DNA from: an uncultured Thalassotalea sp.
Lineage (GTDB): Bacteria > Pseudomonadota > Gammaproteobacteria > Enterobacterales > Alteromonadaceae
Length of the DNA stretch: 64,000 nucleotides
Direction of reading: 5' to 3'
Assembly (NCBI GenBank): GCA_947502355.1
Contig: CANMZP010000005.1
Span: 1-64,000, forward strand
This document shows, one piece after another, positions 8,151-17,432 of this stretch. The notes beneath the pieces were generated by a model, which had not been told where the DNA came from, did not search any database, and worked only from the letters and a program-made list of their open reading frames with translations. Positions within the stretch are counted from its first letter, which is position 1, and every line of letters starts with the position of its first letter. A program made the translations under genes and the position numbers.

Positions 8151-9548
8151 ATGAAATCGATTAAGAAAATCGTTGCCGCGAGCATCACCGCCTTGTTATG
8201 TCTTAGTGGCTGCCAGCAAAATCAAGCTGCTATTTCCCCTGCAAGCAGCAACTACACGCCAAAACCTTTTGTTGAAGTTGCCCACCCTCAATGGGCTAAA
8301 AACGCCACCATTTATGAAGTCAATGTTAGACAGTATACCGAAGAAGGGACTTTTAATGCGTTCTCTGAACATTTGCCACGTCTAAAATCACTTGGTGTTG
8401 ATATTTTATGGCTTATGCCGATTCACCCTATCGGAGAGAAAAACCGTAAAGGAGAGAAGGGCAGTTACTACTCGGTAAAAGATTATAAGGGCATTAACCC
8501 TGACTTTGGGACGATGGAAGATCTAAAAGCCTTAGTTGATAAAGCGCATAATATGGGCATGTACGTTATTTTGGACTGGGTTGCGAATCACTCTGCATGG
8601 GACAATCCGTTAACGGTAACTAATCCTAAATGGTACACCAAGGATCATAATGGTAATTTCCAACCAACACCTTGGTGGGATTGGTCCGATATTATCGATT
8701 TTGACTACAACAACCCCGAGCTACGTGAATACATGACTAGTGCTTTGAAATATTGGGTTGAAGAAGCGGATATAGATGGCTACCGAGCAGATGTTGCCGG
8801 TTTTCTACCGACTAACTTTTGGGATAATGCCCGTCAAGAGCTTGATGCCATAAAGCCAGTGTTTATGTTAGCGGAGTGGGATGCTCGTGACTTGCACAAG
8901 CACGCTTTCGATATGAGCTACGCATGGGACTTACATGATGTGATGCACGAAGTTGCACATGGTAAAAAAGATGCCTCAGCGATTTACTTACACTTTGCGC
9001 ACATGCTCAATGCCTGGCCAGATAACGCCATAAAAATGAACTTTGTCGATAACCACGATAAGAACTCATGGGAAGGCACCATGTACGATCGTTTTGGTGA
9101 TTACTTAAATACCAGTATTGTATTATCGGCAACCGCTGAAGGAATGCCGCTGATTTACAGTGGCCAAGAAGCCGGCCTTGATAAAGTATTAGCATTTTTT
9201 GAAAAAGATAAAATACAGTGGCAACAACACAGTGTGGGCGAGTTATACCAGAGCTTATTTCGTTTGAAACATCAAAATCAGGCATTATGGAACGGCAACT
9301 GGGGTGGTAAAATGATCCCTGTACCCAATAACCAGCCGAAATCTGTTTTCTCATTTGCTCGTCAAAAGGGCAATGACAAAATCTTTGTTGTTTTAAACTT
9401 CTCAAAACAAGCGCAGAAAGTTCGTTTTAATGAAAACATTCAGTTAGGAGAGTACCAGGAATGGTTTAGCAAACAAGATCTACGCATTGAGACCGATTTT
9501 GAGCAAACCCTTGAGCCATTTGGCTACAAGGTGTATGTGAAAAAATAA
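8151..9548 (+). CDS. GH13 alpha-amylase-family lipoprotein
   Basis: A 465-residue glycoside hydrolase with a lipobox (LCLSGC, Cys21), so probably anchored in the outer membrane or periplasmic face. The GH13 barrel shows DWVANHS (region I), GYRADV with the nucleophile Asp214, LAEWD with the acid/base Glu242, and NFVDNHD with Asp303. It should cleave alpha-1,4-glucans such as starch or maltodextrin; the exact product is not predictable. A short C-terminal beta domain follows at about residue 385. Convergent with glgA across a terminator and divergent from a LysR regulator. Confidence 0.92.
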   Translation: MKSIKKIVAASITALLCLSGCQQNQAAISPASSNYTPKPFVEVAHPQWAKNATIYEVNVRQYTEEGTFNAFSEHLPRLKSLGVDILWLMPIHPIGEKNRKGEKGSYYSVKDYKGINPDFGTMEDLKALVDKAHNMGMYVILDWVANHSAWDNPLTVTNPKWYTKDHNGNFQPTPWWDWSDIIDFDYNNPELREYMTSALKYWVEEADIDGYRADVAGFLPTNFWDNARQELDAIKPVFMLAEWDARDLHKHAFDMSYAWDLHDVMHEVAHGKKDASAIYLHFAHMLNAWPDNAIKMNFVDNHDKNSWEGTMYDRFGDYLNTSIVLSATAEGMPLIYSGQEAGLDKVLAFFEKDKIQWQQHSVGELYQSLFRLKHQNQALWNGNWGGKMIPVPNNQPKSVFSFARQKGNDKIFVVLNFSKQAQKVRFNENIQLGEYQEWFSKQDLRIETDFEQTLEPFGYKVYVKK

Positions 9549-9602
9549 GTGGAATAAATACTTAGCTAGAGTGTAGGGGGTATTAAAGACATAAGTCCTA
9601 CT

Positions 9603-9693
9603 CTTAAGACATTGAGCTTAAGACATTGAGCTTAAGACATTGAGCTTAAGACATTTAGCTTAAGACATTGAGCTTAAGGCATTGAGCTTAAGG
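9603..9693. repeat. 14-bp tandem repeat, six copies plus a partial
   Basis: The unit CTTAAGACATTGAG begins at 9603, 9617, 9631, 9645, 9659 and 9673, with a seven-base partial copy at 9687. Copies 1, 2, 3 and 5 are identical; copy 4 has TTTAG for TTGAG and copy 6 has GGC for GAC. Each copy carries the palindrome CTTAAG. It lies outside genes, downstream of the amylase stop. Confidence 0.95.
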
Positions 9694-9791
9694 AATATCT
9701 CGCATACATAGAAGGTAGCGGAACTCGCCTTAGGTTCATCCGGTATTACTCTTATCGTTTCGCTCATGTTATTGCTAAAAACAAACGAATA

Positions 9792-9829
9792 AAAAAATCC
9801 TGATATTGAACTCAATACCAGGATTTTTT
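9792..9829. terminator. Bidirectional intrinsic terminator
   Basis: An 11-bp arm AAAAAATCCTG (9792-9802) pairs with CAGGATTTTTT (9819-9829). After one mismatch, TATTGA (9804-9809) pairs with TCAATA (9812-9817) over an AC loop. The flanking A and T runs make it a terminator on both strands, serving the convergent amylase and glgA transcripts. Confidence 0.9.
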
Positions 9830-9852
9830 GTCGCTTTTTTAAGGCTCGCTTA

Positions 9853-11421
9853 TTAGCAATAACACTTTTGGTTATATAAATAACGAATGTACTGATTGAT
9901 GCTATCAGACCATAAAAAGCGTTGCGCTTTGGCATTGCTTTGCATCTCTTGCCAATGCTCCTGACGGTTAACAATCATGTTCAACGCCGATGCTAGGGTA
10001 TGCAGCATATCTTCGACTTGCTCATGATAGGTATTACCATAGAACAGGAAGCCATTTTCACAGTGCTTGATGGTATCGGCTAGGCCACCAATACGGTGGG
10101 CTAAACAAGGTTGCCCGGCGCGCATTGATAACATTTGTGAGATACCACACGGCTCAAACGAACTTGGCATAAGAAACAAGTCGGTATTAACGTAAAGTTG
10201 TTGCGACAAGTTTTCAAAGTAGCCATTAATGAATAACAAATTATCGTGACGCAACATGGCATCCGCAATTTGATCTTCCATTACGTTGTCACCCGAGCCA
10301 AGGATGATCAATCGACTATCAAACTTTTTAAGTTCATCCATTACCGAGTCAATCACTAACTGACCATGATGAGGTAATAGTAAAAGCTTGAGTTTTTGAT
10401 CCGTTAAGCGGCCAATACTCAGTAACGTTGGCCCTTTGTGAGGATTATTAAGCCAAGTATTACTGCGCTCGCTCGTTACTTGATGGCGATGTGATTTGTC
10501 GTTGTTCTTTTCGATAGCTGGTAATAATGAGGCTTTTACCTCCTGCAACAGCTGTTCAAAAGAAACTGGCTCAGGTGGGACGAAGTCATAATCACAACCA
10601 TTAAGGAAACCAAATAGGCGGTTTTCTTCATTGGCGTTAATTAAATCGTTTTCCAACGCCTCACCACCGACAAACCCATTGTTATGATCGGTTGGTTTCA
10701 TGACTTCTTTGGCGTAAGTCGGTGACACAACGTGTACCGCATTTGATAAATTAATCGCTGCTCGTGTTGGGTTATAACAGTCCGGGTAGCGAGGATCGCG
10801 TATGGTTTGATAATCAAACGCTAAATCCGGGAACCAGGCTTTTAAAGACGACTCATCATTATCAAACGGGCGAATGCCTTGTAAGGCTAGGTTATGGACA
10901 CTGTATATGGTTCGTTTTGATTTAAGGATTTTGTATTTAGGATCGTAGGCTCTTAAAATTGCCACAATCGCACTATGCCAGTCATGTAAGTGCAACATAT
11001 CGACTTTATCAAACCAATGGTTAGCAACCAATTCACAGGTTGCCGCGCAAAACAGTGCAAATTTAATAGCATCTGAATGGAACGGTTTATTCCCCCCATC
11101 GTTGAAATAAACCTGACCTGGTTCACCAATACAAAAACCAGGATGATCTAAGACCCATTGGGTGATCAACTTGTCGCCTTCCACCTCAAGTTTATATAAG
11201 TCAACCTGCTCAATGTTGCCTCTAAATTGCACATCTAAGGTTAATACTTTTTTACTTGGATTAGCGCTGGTTTGAAAGCCATAACTTGGAACTAATACAT
11301 CAACATTGACATTTCTGTTGGCCAAAAATTTGGGGATGTCGCGAATAACATCCCCAATTCCGCCAACCTTGCCTTGTGGTAGCGCATCGTTTTCAGCCGC
11401 TACCATTAAAACATTTAGCAC
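9853..11421 (-). CDS. glgA: Glycogen synthase (ADP-glucose dependent)
   Basis: A 522-residue GT5 glycogen synthase that extends alpha-1,4-glucan chains from ADP-glucose. The N-terminal ADP-glucose motif KVGGIGDV (Lys18) and the C-terminal FLMPSSFEPCGISQMLSMRAGQPCLAHRIGGLADT block are clear. The start is GTG at 11421 with AAGGA eleven to fifteen bases upstream; no better ATG precedes the KVGG motif without cutting the first strand. It follows glgC by 15 bases on the same strand, forming a glgCA operon that ends at the terminator downstream. Confidence 0.95.
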   Translation of the reverse strand: MLNVLMVAAENDALPQGKVGGIGDVIRDIPKFLANRNVNVDVLVPSYGFQTSANPSKKVLTLDVQFRGNIEQVDLYKLEVEGDKLITQWVLDHPGFCIGEPGQVYFNDGGNKPFHSDAIKFALFCAATCELVANHWFDKVDMLHLHDWHSAIVAILRAYDPKYKILKSKRTIYSVHNLALQGIRPFDNDESSLKAWFPDLAFDYQTIRDPRYPDCYNPTRAAINLSNAVHVVSPTYAKEVMKPTDHNNGFVGGEALENDLINANEENRLFGFLNGCDYDFVPPEPVSFEQLLQEVKASLLPAIEKNNDKSHRHQVTSERSNTWLNNPHKGPTLLSIGRLTDQKLKLLLLPHHGQLVIDSVMDELKKFDSRLIILGSGDNVMEDQIADAMLRHDNLLFINGYFENLSQQLYVNTDLFLMPSSFEPCGISQMLSMRAGQPCLAHRIGGLADTIKHCENGFLFYGNTYHEQVEDMLHTLASALNMIVNRQEHWQEMQSNAKAQRFLWSDSINQYIRYLYNQKCYC

Positions 11422-11436
11422 GGTTATTTAAATCCT

Positions 11437-12726
11437 TTATGCGTTGTTGGCATTTTTGGCATTTTTGGCATTATACGCATCAATCATTTCACGCGTTACC
11501 AATACCACACCTTTACCGGTTACCCTAAAGCCATTGGCTTTATCTTGTTCGTGATCAACACCAATATCAAGACCTTCAGGAATATGCACACTACGATCGA
11601 TGATGGCTTTCAACACTTTACAGTTTCGGCCTATCGTTGCACCAGGAAGGATAACCGCTTCATTAATCTCACAAAAAGAGTTTACTCTTACTTGCGTAAA
11701 GAGTAATGAGTTTCTTACTGTAGAACCTGAAACAATAACACCTGCTGCGGTTGTCGAACCAATAGCACAGCCCGTACGGCCTTTTTCATCGAAAACAAAT
11801 TTAGCTGGTGGAGACTGTTCTTGATAGGTCCAGATTGGCCATGTGTTGTCGTACATATTTAGCTGTGGTTTTGGGTGAACCAATTCCATATTGGCTTCCC
11901 AAAAAGAATCTAATGTACCCACATCGCGCCAGTATGGCTGACCACCTGTTTCCGGATCGATAAATGGGTAAGCATATACGTTATGTGATTCGATAATCGA
12001 CGGGATAATGTCATGACCAAAATCACCTGATGAGCTTTCTTTTTGATTATCCAGTTTTAATTGTTCGAACAAAAACTCGGTATTAAATACGTAGTTACCC
12101 ATAGAAGCCAAGGTTGTACCTGGTTTACCTGGAACCTCTGATGGTTGCGCTGGTTTTTCATCGAATCGTTGAACTTTGTTGTTTTCATCTACCGTCATTA
12201 CCCCAAAAGCGCCCGCCGCTTCTTCGGTCGGTACTTCGATACAACACACCGTCATATCGGCACCCGATTCAACGTGTTGTGCGATCATTAAACCGTAATC
12301 CATTTTATAGATATGATCGCCTGATAAAATCATTACGTATTTTGGTAATTCGTGTTTGATGATATCGATATTTTGGAAAACCGCATCCGCCGTACCTTCA
12401 TACCATTTGTCACCGTAACGTTGTGATGCTGGCAAGATCTCGATGGATTCCCCCATTTCCTTCTTAAAGTGGCCCCATGCACGGTTAATATGACGAATTA
12501 GTGAGTGTGATTTATATTGCGTAGCAACACCAACACGACGCACACCAGAGTTAACGCAGTTTGAGAGAGGGAAATCGATAATTCGAAACTTACCTCCAAA
12601 ATAGGTTGCCGGTTTGGCGCGCCATTCGGTAAGTTCATATAGTCTTGAACCTTTCCCTCCGGCCAAAATTAAGGCGTAAGTATCACGGGTAAGATTACTG
12701 ATAAAACGATTCGATTGTTCGGGCAT
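11437..12726 (-). CDS. glgC: Glucose-1-phosphate adenylyltransferase
   Basis: ADP-glucose pyrophosphorylase makes ADP-glucose from ATP and glucose-1-phosphate, the committed step of glycogen synthesis. The 429-residue product has the nucleotide motif [13 protein letters not shown] near residue 20, [19 protein letters not shown] with regulatory and catalytic residues, the [10 protein letters not shown] site, and a left-handed beta-helix repeat region at the C-terminus. It ends in a short Asn/Ala/Lys tail ([11 protein letters not shown]) made of a small in-frame repeat. A CTCCTTTGAG-type complement upstream gives a good AAAGGAG ribosome site. Confidence 0.96.
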   Translation of the reverse strand: MPEQSNRFISNLTRDTYALILAGGKGSRLYELTEWRAKPATYFGGKFRIIDFPLSNCVNSGVRRVGVATQYKSHSLIRHINRAWGHFKKEMGESIEILPASQRYGDKWYEGTADAVFQNIDIIKHELPKYVMILSGDHIYKMDYGLMIAQHVESGADMTVCCIEVPTEEAAGAFGVMTVDENNKVQRFDEKPAQPSEVPGKPGTTLASMGNYVFNTEFLFEQLKLDNQKESSSGDFGHDIIPSIIESHNVYAYPFIDPETGGQPYWRDVGTLDSFWEANMELVHPKPQLNMYDNTWPIWTYQEQSPPAKFVFDEKGRTGCAIGSTTAAGVIVSGSTVRNSLLFTQVRVNSFCEINEAVILPGATIGRNCKVLKAIIDRSVHIPEGLDIGVDHEQDKANGFRVTGKGVVLVTREMIDAYNAKNAKNANNA

Positions 12727-12945
12727 TTCAACTCCTTTGAGCGGTTCGATTTTAATAATAATTAGTTACTTAGAATGATAGTGTAATAAGTTAAAAAATT
12801 CATGGTGTTGAGTAAACTTTTTAAACCATTCTGTAACTTCTTTGATCTAATTCGGAACAATTATTTTTAATACGGCAATAAAAGTTAATTTTTCACTCTA
12901 TTTTGTATTTTTATTACAACAAAATATTACAAAAAAAGCTATTTT

Positions 12946-15168
12946 TTATACAAAAAAGTTTTCGTTAGTAGTAGGGAGGGTTAGGGTGAATTTTACCGAT
13001 TGTATTTTTTCATCATTGCATGCACTTATTTCACCTTGATGGAATTTGGCAATTAACTTGGCAATGTATAGTCCAATGCCTAAATGCGGTGTTGCACTGG
13101 CGTTTTCTCTAATTGATACCATGGCGTCAAAAATATTGTTGCTCATTTCATTAGGTAATGGCGGGCCGATATTTTCAACGGCTAACTGAGCATGCTGATG
13201 ATCAGCGACTAACGTTATGGTAATAGGTTGATCTTGCTGACTAAATTCAACGGCATTAGAAATAAGCTTATCCAATAACTGGGCAATATGTTCGTCACTT
13301 CCCAGTACGCAAATGGGCTCATTGCTGTTGCGTAATACAAAGGTTTGGTCATGATAAACTTGTTGATACCCCATGGTGCAACCTTCCACTAATGCGGTTA
13401 AATTAAATGGACTGCGTTCGGTGACTCGTAAAGCCTGCTCAAGGTGGGTGGCCTCGCTCATGGCCAATAACATGGAGTTGAGCCGATTGAGTCCTTCTTT
13501 TGCTCTTTGCATATAGCGTTCGCTGTTGGCAGGCAGTGCGTTTTGTTCCATCATCTCAAGGGATGAGCGAACCACCGAAATGGGGGTTTTTAATTCATGG
13601 GACAAGCGTGAAGACATGGTTTGCAAATAACCATTATATTGCCCTAACTGATTGATAATATTTGCCATGCTGCGGGAAACATCGCCAATTTCATCACCTT
13701 GCTTTAACGGCACAATATCATGTTTAAAATGGCCATCTTCATCGACGGCAGATTCAACTTGCCTGCTGAGACGGCGGATCCGCAAAGAAGTCCAAAGAGA
13801 GTAAATAAACAAGCTCAGCACACTAAACGCAATGAGCAAACTGGTAATGATGATCCCTTCGATGGCTTTATTACGAATGTTGCGAATACCGTGTGTGGTT
13901 TCTTCGACAATAATTGCCCCTTCCACTTTGCCATCGAGGTAAATGGGATGAGCCGCCGATAATATCACCGCTTTGTTGTCTATTGATTTCCACCAATAGG
14001 AAGCGGGGTTGCCATCTAAGGCCTGCTTTATGTGTGTTTGTTGGTTGCGGATACGAACATCTTCGGTGATAAACTGTTTCGCCGGTTTTACGAGGTATAG
14101 GGCGTAAAAGGGCTCCAACACCCAGTTTTTAATTCGATTAAATATGCTGTTTTGTGCGGTGGTTAAATCATCATTTATCCAAGCGCCGGTTGCATTAACC
14201 AGTTGCCCTTTTTGTAAAAGCTGACGTTGGTGTCTATCGATAACTCGAATGCTGGAGTGCGTGCGCTTACTGGCTTCTATTATTCGTTCAATTTGCTTTG
14301 ATGGCACTGTAAATGTGCCTAAATCACTGGCTTGCTGTGTGTGAGAGGTTCCTATGTTGACCGCCATATTTAACTCAGAGTCGGGGCCGCGCTCATCAAC
14401 GTCGGTAATATGAAAAGAGAACTTTTCACCGACCAGTTCGTTGGGGATGCGAAGCTCGATGTTGTAGCCCAAATTGGTGGTGGTAATTGTGCCCTGAATT
14501 CTATTTTCGGGCTGGGGAAAGCGTAAGCCATTATGTTCATTGGGCATTAGGTAGGCACTGTTCCAACCCGGTTTGAAGGCTGAAAAAACATAGCGAATCA
14601 ATTGGTTATCGTGATTAATGGTGGCTAACTCTAAATGATCATTTCGGGTTACGGACAATTGCTTGGCTGATCGATAAATAATCTGATTATCGGTCACCTT
14701 AAAAAAGGCGTAAACATAGTCTCGATAACGTCCTATATGTGTGGTGTAGCTTAGGCTGACGTGATTTTCATCAATAATGGAAAAGTTATTTTGCTGATGT
14801 TTTTTAACCTGATTTTTGGCATCGTACATGTTGCTGTTTTGCTCGTTAATATACGGCAACCAATCATCGATCTTACCATCTAGGGCAATGGCGGTTGAGA
14901 TCAATGTTGGGAAAAAATCTTTGCCTTGTTCAAGTTGCTTTTTATAACTGGCGTGTTTGTTAAATAAATTAGGGCGTTCATGCAATGCCGTTGCTAGACC
15001 TCGTGCATTCCCCATGAGGTTTTGCTCCTGGCCTTTTTGCAGCAAAGACTCCATACCATCGATATAAAAATAGCCGACAAAGGGGACCGCTAACAAAAAG
15101 CTGGCTACCAACATCAGTTTTGTGGTGAGGCTTAAGCGCAGTCGCAGCATCATAGTCCTTGCTATCAT
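12946..15168 (-). CDS. pdsS: Sensor histidine kinase of the proteobacterial dedicated sortase system
   Basis: A 740-residue membrane histidine kinase. It has a first membrane segment at about residues 14-34, a long periplasmic region with a DGKIDDWLPY segment resembling CBM9-like domains, a second membrane segment near 445-465, and HAMP. The dimerisation box MSSRLSHELKTP contains the phospho-acceptor His524, and ATP-binding motifs (LISNAVEFS, VENIGPPLP, GIGLYIAK) follow. The N-terminal stretch with GMESLLQKGQEQNLMGNARGL, and the neighbouring PdsR and PdsO, identify the TIGR03785-type kinase. Its start overlaps the response regulator stop by four bases. Confidence 0.85.
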   Translation of the reverse strand: MIARTMMLRLRLSLTTKLMLVASFLLAVPFVGYFYIDGMESLLQKGQEQNLMGNARGLATALHERPNLFNKHASYKKQLEQGKDFFPTLISTAIALDGKIDDWLPYINEQNSNMYDAKNQVKKHQQNNFSIIDENHVSLSYTTHIGRYRDYVYAFFKVTDNQIIYRSAKQLSVTRNDHLELATINHDNQLIRYVFSAFKPGWNSAYLMPNEHNGLRFPQPENRIQGTITTTNLGYNIELRIPNELVGEKFSFHITDVDERGPDSELNMAVNIGTSHTQQASDLGTFTVPSKQIERIIEASKRTHSSIRVIDRHQRQLLQKGQLVNATGAWINDDLTTAQNSIFNRIKNWVLEPFYALYLVKPAKQFITEDVRIRNQQTHIKQALDGNPASYWWKSIDNKAVILSAAHPIYLDGKVEGAIIVEETTHGIRNIRNKAIEGIIITSLLIAFSVLSLFIYSLWTSLRIRRLSRQVESAVDEDGHFKHDIVPLKQGDEIGDVSRSMANIINQLGQYNGYLQTMSSRLSHELKTPISVVRSSLEMMEQNALPANSERYMQRAKEGLNRLNSMLLAMSEATHLEQALRVTERSPFNLTALVEGCTMGYQQVYHDQTFVLRNSNEPICVLGSDEHIAQLLDKLISNAVEFSQQDQPITITLVADHQHAQLAVENIGPPLPNEMSNNIFDAMVSIRENASATPHLGIGLYIAKLIAKFHQGEISACNDEKIQSVKFTLTLPTTNENFFV

Positions 15169-15854
15169 TCCGTCCAGCGATAGCCCATGCCGTAAACCGT
15201 ATCAATGTTTTGAAACTGAGGGTCGATGGCGATGAATTTTTTGCGGATGCGTTTGATATGCGCGGTCACGGTATTATCGTCAACAAAGATTTTGGCATCG
15301 TCCATTAATTGTTGTTTTGACTTAACATGGCCAGGCTTTATGGCCAAAGAGTAGATCATCCAAAACTCGGTGATGGTGGTTTTTAATAATTGCTCCTGCC
15401 AATGAATATTAAGTCGGTCCAGATTAATGGTCAGTGCTGAACGGGTGATTTCGTTATCGGCTTTTTCTGGTTTTTCCATGGCTTTAAGGTAATTTAAGAT
15501 GGCGTGAATTCGCGCACTTAAATTGGCAAAACTCATGTTCTTACTGACATAGTCATTGGCACCTAAGCGCAAACCGCTAATGATGTCAGCATCGCTATCA
15601 CGAGCGGTTAAAAAAATAATCGGTAAGGTTAGGGACTTGTCGCGTAAGTATTTACACAGTTCAAAGCCACCATCAAAATCATTTTGTAAGCCAATGTCTA
15701 AAATGGCTAAATGCGGCAACGCCAATTCAAATGCCGACATCGCGGAAGACTTATTTGGGTAGGTTTGCACCACAAACCCTTGCTGGCGCAAGGCATCGGC
15801 ATAATTTTCTCTTATGGCTTCATCGTCTTCAACAATGGCAATTCTTCTGGTCAT
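15165..15854 (-). CDS. pdsR: Response regulator of the proteobacterial dedicated sortase system
   Basis: A 229-residue OmpR-type regulator. The ATG at 15854 (MTRRIAIVEDDEAI) is chosen because the receiver domain begins there; the open frame extends upstream without meaningful homology. The receiver has the acidic pair EDD, phospho-acceptor Asp53 in AILDIGLQ, T in FLTARD and K in YVSKNMS. A C-terminal winged helix follows (about residues 130-229, ending YGMGYRWTE). The gene couples to the kinase by a 4-base overlap. Known PdsR proteins sit beside a dedicated sortase and its substrate, which are missing here. Confidence 0.87.
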   Translation of the reverse strand: MTRRIAIVEDDEAIRENYADALRQQGFVVQTYPNKSSAMSAFELALPHLAILDIGLQNDFDGGFELCKYLRDKSLTLPIIFLTARDSDADIISGLRLGANDYVSKNMSFANLSARIHAILNYLKAMEKPEKADNEITRSALTINLDRLNIHWQEQLLKTTITEFWMIYSLAIKPGHVKSKQQLMDDAKIFVDDNTVTAHIKRIRKKFIAIDPQFQNIDTVYGMGYRWTE

Positions 15855-16065
15855 ACTTTTTAGCTTATCTTTAATCGGTCTTTGCACTATATAAGGTTGT
15901 CTAAAAGATAGGAACCAAATAACGGCGAATATCATAATTGGTCATAATTGCCCCCATATAGTTCATTTTTTATCACCTTAGTCGTCACAATTACCTGCTG
16001 AAATAGAACTATCAAATCAACGATATAGCAAAACAACCCTATAGCAAAATATTAAGGTGACAATC

Positions 16066-16851
16066 ATGCGTAAAACAATCCAAGCAATTACATTAGCGAC
16101 ATTAACTTTAACCTCTATTTCAACCAGCCACAATCTCTATGCTGCGACATCCGAGAGTCAAGAAGCGGTTGTTAGCCATAGCAAAGGACAACATTCTAAA
16201 CAGAGCAGGGAGCTGCCAACGGAAGAAAAAGTAGGGATTAGTATTGGTGCTGTTATAGGGGGCATATTTGGTGGGCCTCCAGGGGCTTTTATTACCGCTA
16301 TCGCCGGTGACTTTATTGGTAAACATGTAGTGGCAAGTCAGAAAATAGATGACATGGAAGCGGATATGCTGGCACAGACTCGCAAAATTCAACTTACTGA
16401 GCATCAACATCAATTGGCCATGCAGCAAGCAGAGCAAGAGTTGTTGGCGTTAAATGCAAGTTATGAAAAAAACGCAAATGTTCAGGCCGAAAACATTCTA
16501 ACAAGCTTATTATTTAGAACCGGCTCCAGCGAAATAGAACCACAATATAAACAACAGGTTATTGCGTTGGCGCAGATATTAAAACAATCGCCAAATTTAC
16601 ACATTGATTTGCAAGGGTATACGGACAAACAGGGTGAAACTGAGATTAATCAAGCGTTATCGCTGCAAAGAGTGCAAAGTGTTAAGCAGCTCCTTGTTAA
16701 ACAAGGGGTGTCTGTCGATCGTATAAACACCTCAGCACATGGTGAAATGTCGCCCCTTGATCAACAAACGGATAATGAGGTGAATTACTTTGACCGACGT
16801 GTCGTGATGAAATTAACCCGAAGTGAACAAGCCATAGCAAACGTGAAATAA
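16066..16851 (+). CDS. pdsO: Sortase-associated OmpA-like protein PdsO
   Basis: A 261-residue exported protein. ATG at 16066 is preferred to GTG at 16057 because AAGGTGA ends five bases before it. A signal peptide ends near SHNLYA, a glycine-zipper hydrophobic segment (GISIGAVIGGIFGGPPGAFITAIAG) follows, then a Gln-rich coiled coil at about 100-150, then an OmpA-type peptidoglycan-binding domain (LFRTGSSEIEP to FDRRVVMKL). This order matches the PdsO family (TIGR03789). It diverges from pdsR across 211 bases, so the two-component system probably controls it. A terminator follows the gene. Confidence 0.83.
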   Translation: MRKTIQAITLATLTLTSISTSHNLYAATSESQEAVVSHSKGQHSKQSRELPTEEKVGISIGAVIGGIFGGPPGAFITAIAGDFIGKHVVASQKIDDMEADMLAQTRKIQLTEHQHQLAMQQAEQELLALNASYEKNANVQAENILTSLLFRTGSSEIEPQYKQQVIALAQILKQSPNLHIDLQGYTDKQGETEINQALSLQRVQSVKQLLVKQGVSVDRINTSAHGEMSPLDQQTDNEVNYFDRRVVMKLTRSEQAIANVK

Positions 16852-16890
16852 ACCTTAAGGCGATTTTTGCATCCTCTGCTTATGCGATTG

Positions 16891-16924
16891 AAAACCATCT
16901 AAATTTGTTAGATGGTTTTTCTTA
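16891..16924 (+). terminator. Intrinsic terminator after pdsO
   Basis: AAAACCATCTAA (16891-16902) pairs perfectly with TTAGATGGTTTT (16908-16919) over a five-base loop, and a T-rich tract follows. It ends the pdsO transcript, showing that no sortase gene is cotranscribed downstream. Confidence 0.88.
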
Positions 16925-17065
16925 TTTTAGTTTTCACTTATATTCGATGTTCACTCATTTTAAATTTATTTTCGTTTTTTGCATCCAAACTCGGCTTGGA
17001 TTGCGTCTTAGTATATAAACCATAAATTTTATTTTAACTTTTATATTTATAGTGGAGAAAATGTA

Positions 17066-17416
17066 ATGAATATTGAATGGGTACCTATTGTCTTATTTTT
17101 GGTGTTGGGCACGATTTGTTGGTCGTTTATTTATTTTAATTTTCGCAGTAAAAAAGAGCTGCAGAAAACCCTACAAATTGCCCTAGAAAAAGGTGAGCAG
17201 TTATCGGCTGAAGGAATAGAGAAAATTCTAGAATCGCAGCGTAAAACGCCAGCTGATTTCAAACGTGGAGTCTTGCTTATTTGCTTAGCATTTGCCATTG
17301 GCTTGATAGAGGTGCTTGACCCGTTAGGAATGAATTTATTTGGTTTGTCGTTTTTCCCATTATTCATTGGTTTAGGTTACCTTATAGTTTGGAAGTTTGA
17401 ACATAAAAAAGCATAA
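17066..17416 (+). CDS. DUF6249-type small membrane protein
   Basis: A 116-residue protein with an N-terminal membrane segment (residues 7-27), a charged cytoplasmic helix with KGEQLSAEGIEKILESQRKTPADFKRG, and two more membrane segments at about 70-106. This architecture matches the DUF6249 family, often found beside ECF sigma factors; function is unknown. GGAG lies eleven bases before the ATG. The ECF sigma gene starts 16 bases after its stop, so the two are probably one operon. Confidence 0.68.
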   Translation: MNIEWVPIVLFLVLGTICWSFIYFNFRSKKELQKTLQIALEKGEQLSAEGIEKILESQRKTPADFKRGVLLICLAFAIGLIEVLDPLGMNLFGLSFFPLFIGLGYLIVWKFEHKKA

Positions 17417-17432
17417 AGCGTATACTTAACCT

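Larger units (their letters stand above)
9549..9852. other. Intergenic region between amylase and glgA
   Basis: This 304-base stretch holds no supportable gene. It contains the 14-bp tandem repeat at 9603-9693 and a bidirectional terminator at 9792-9829. The 104-residue minus-strand open frame crossing it (9660-9974) runs into glgA in another frame and is partly built from the repeat, so it was not called. Confidence 0.6.

Noticed and set aside
9603-9693. CRISPR array
   Set aside because: The 14-bp units abut each other without spacers and no cas genes are nearby; it is a plain tandem repeat.
9660-9974. 104-residue minus-strand open frame near the end of glgA
   Set aside because: It overlaps the glgA C-terminus and the terminator and includes part of the tandem repeat.
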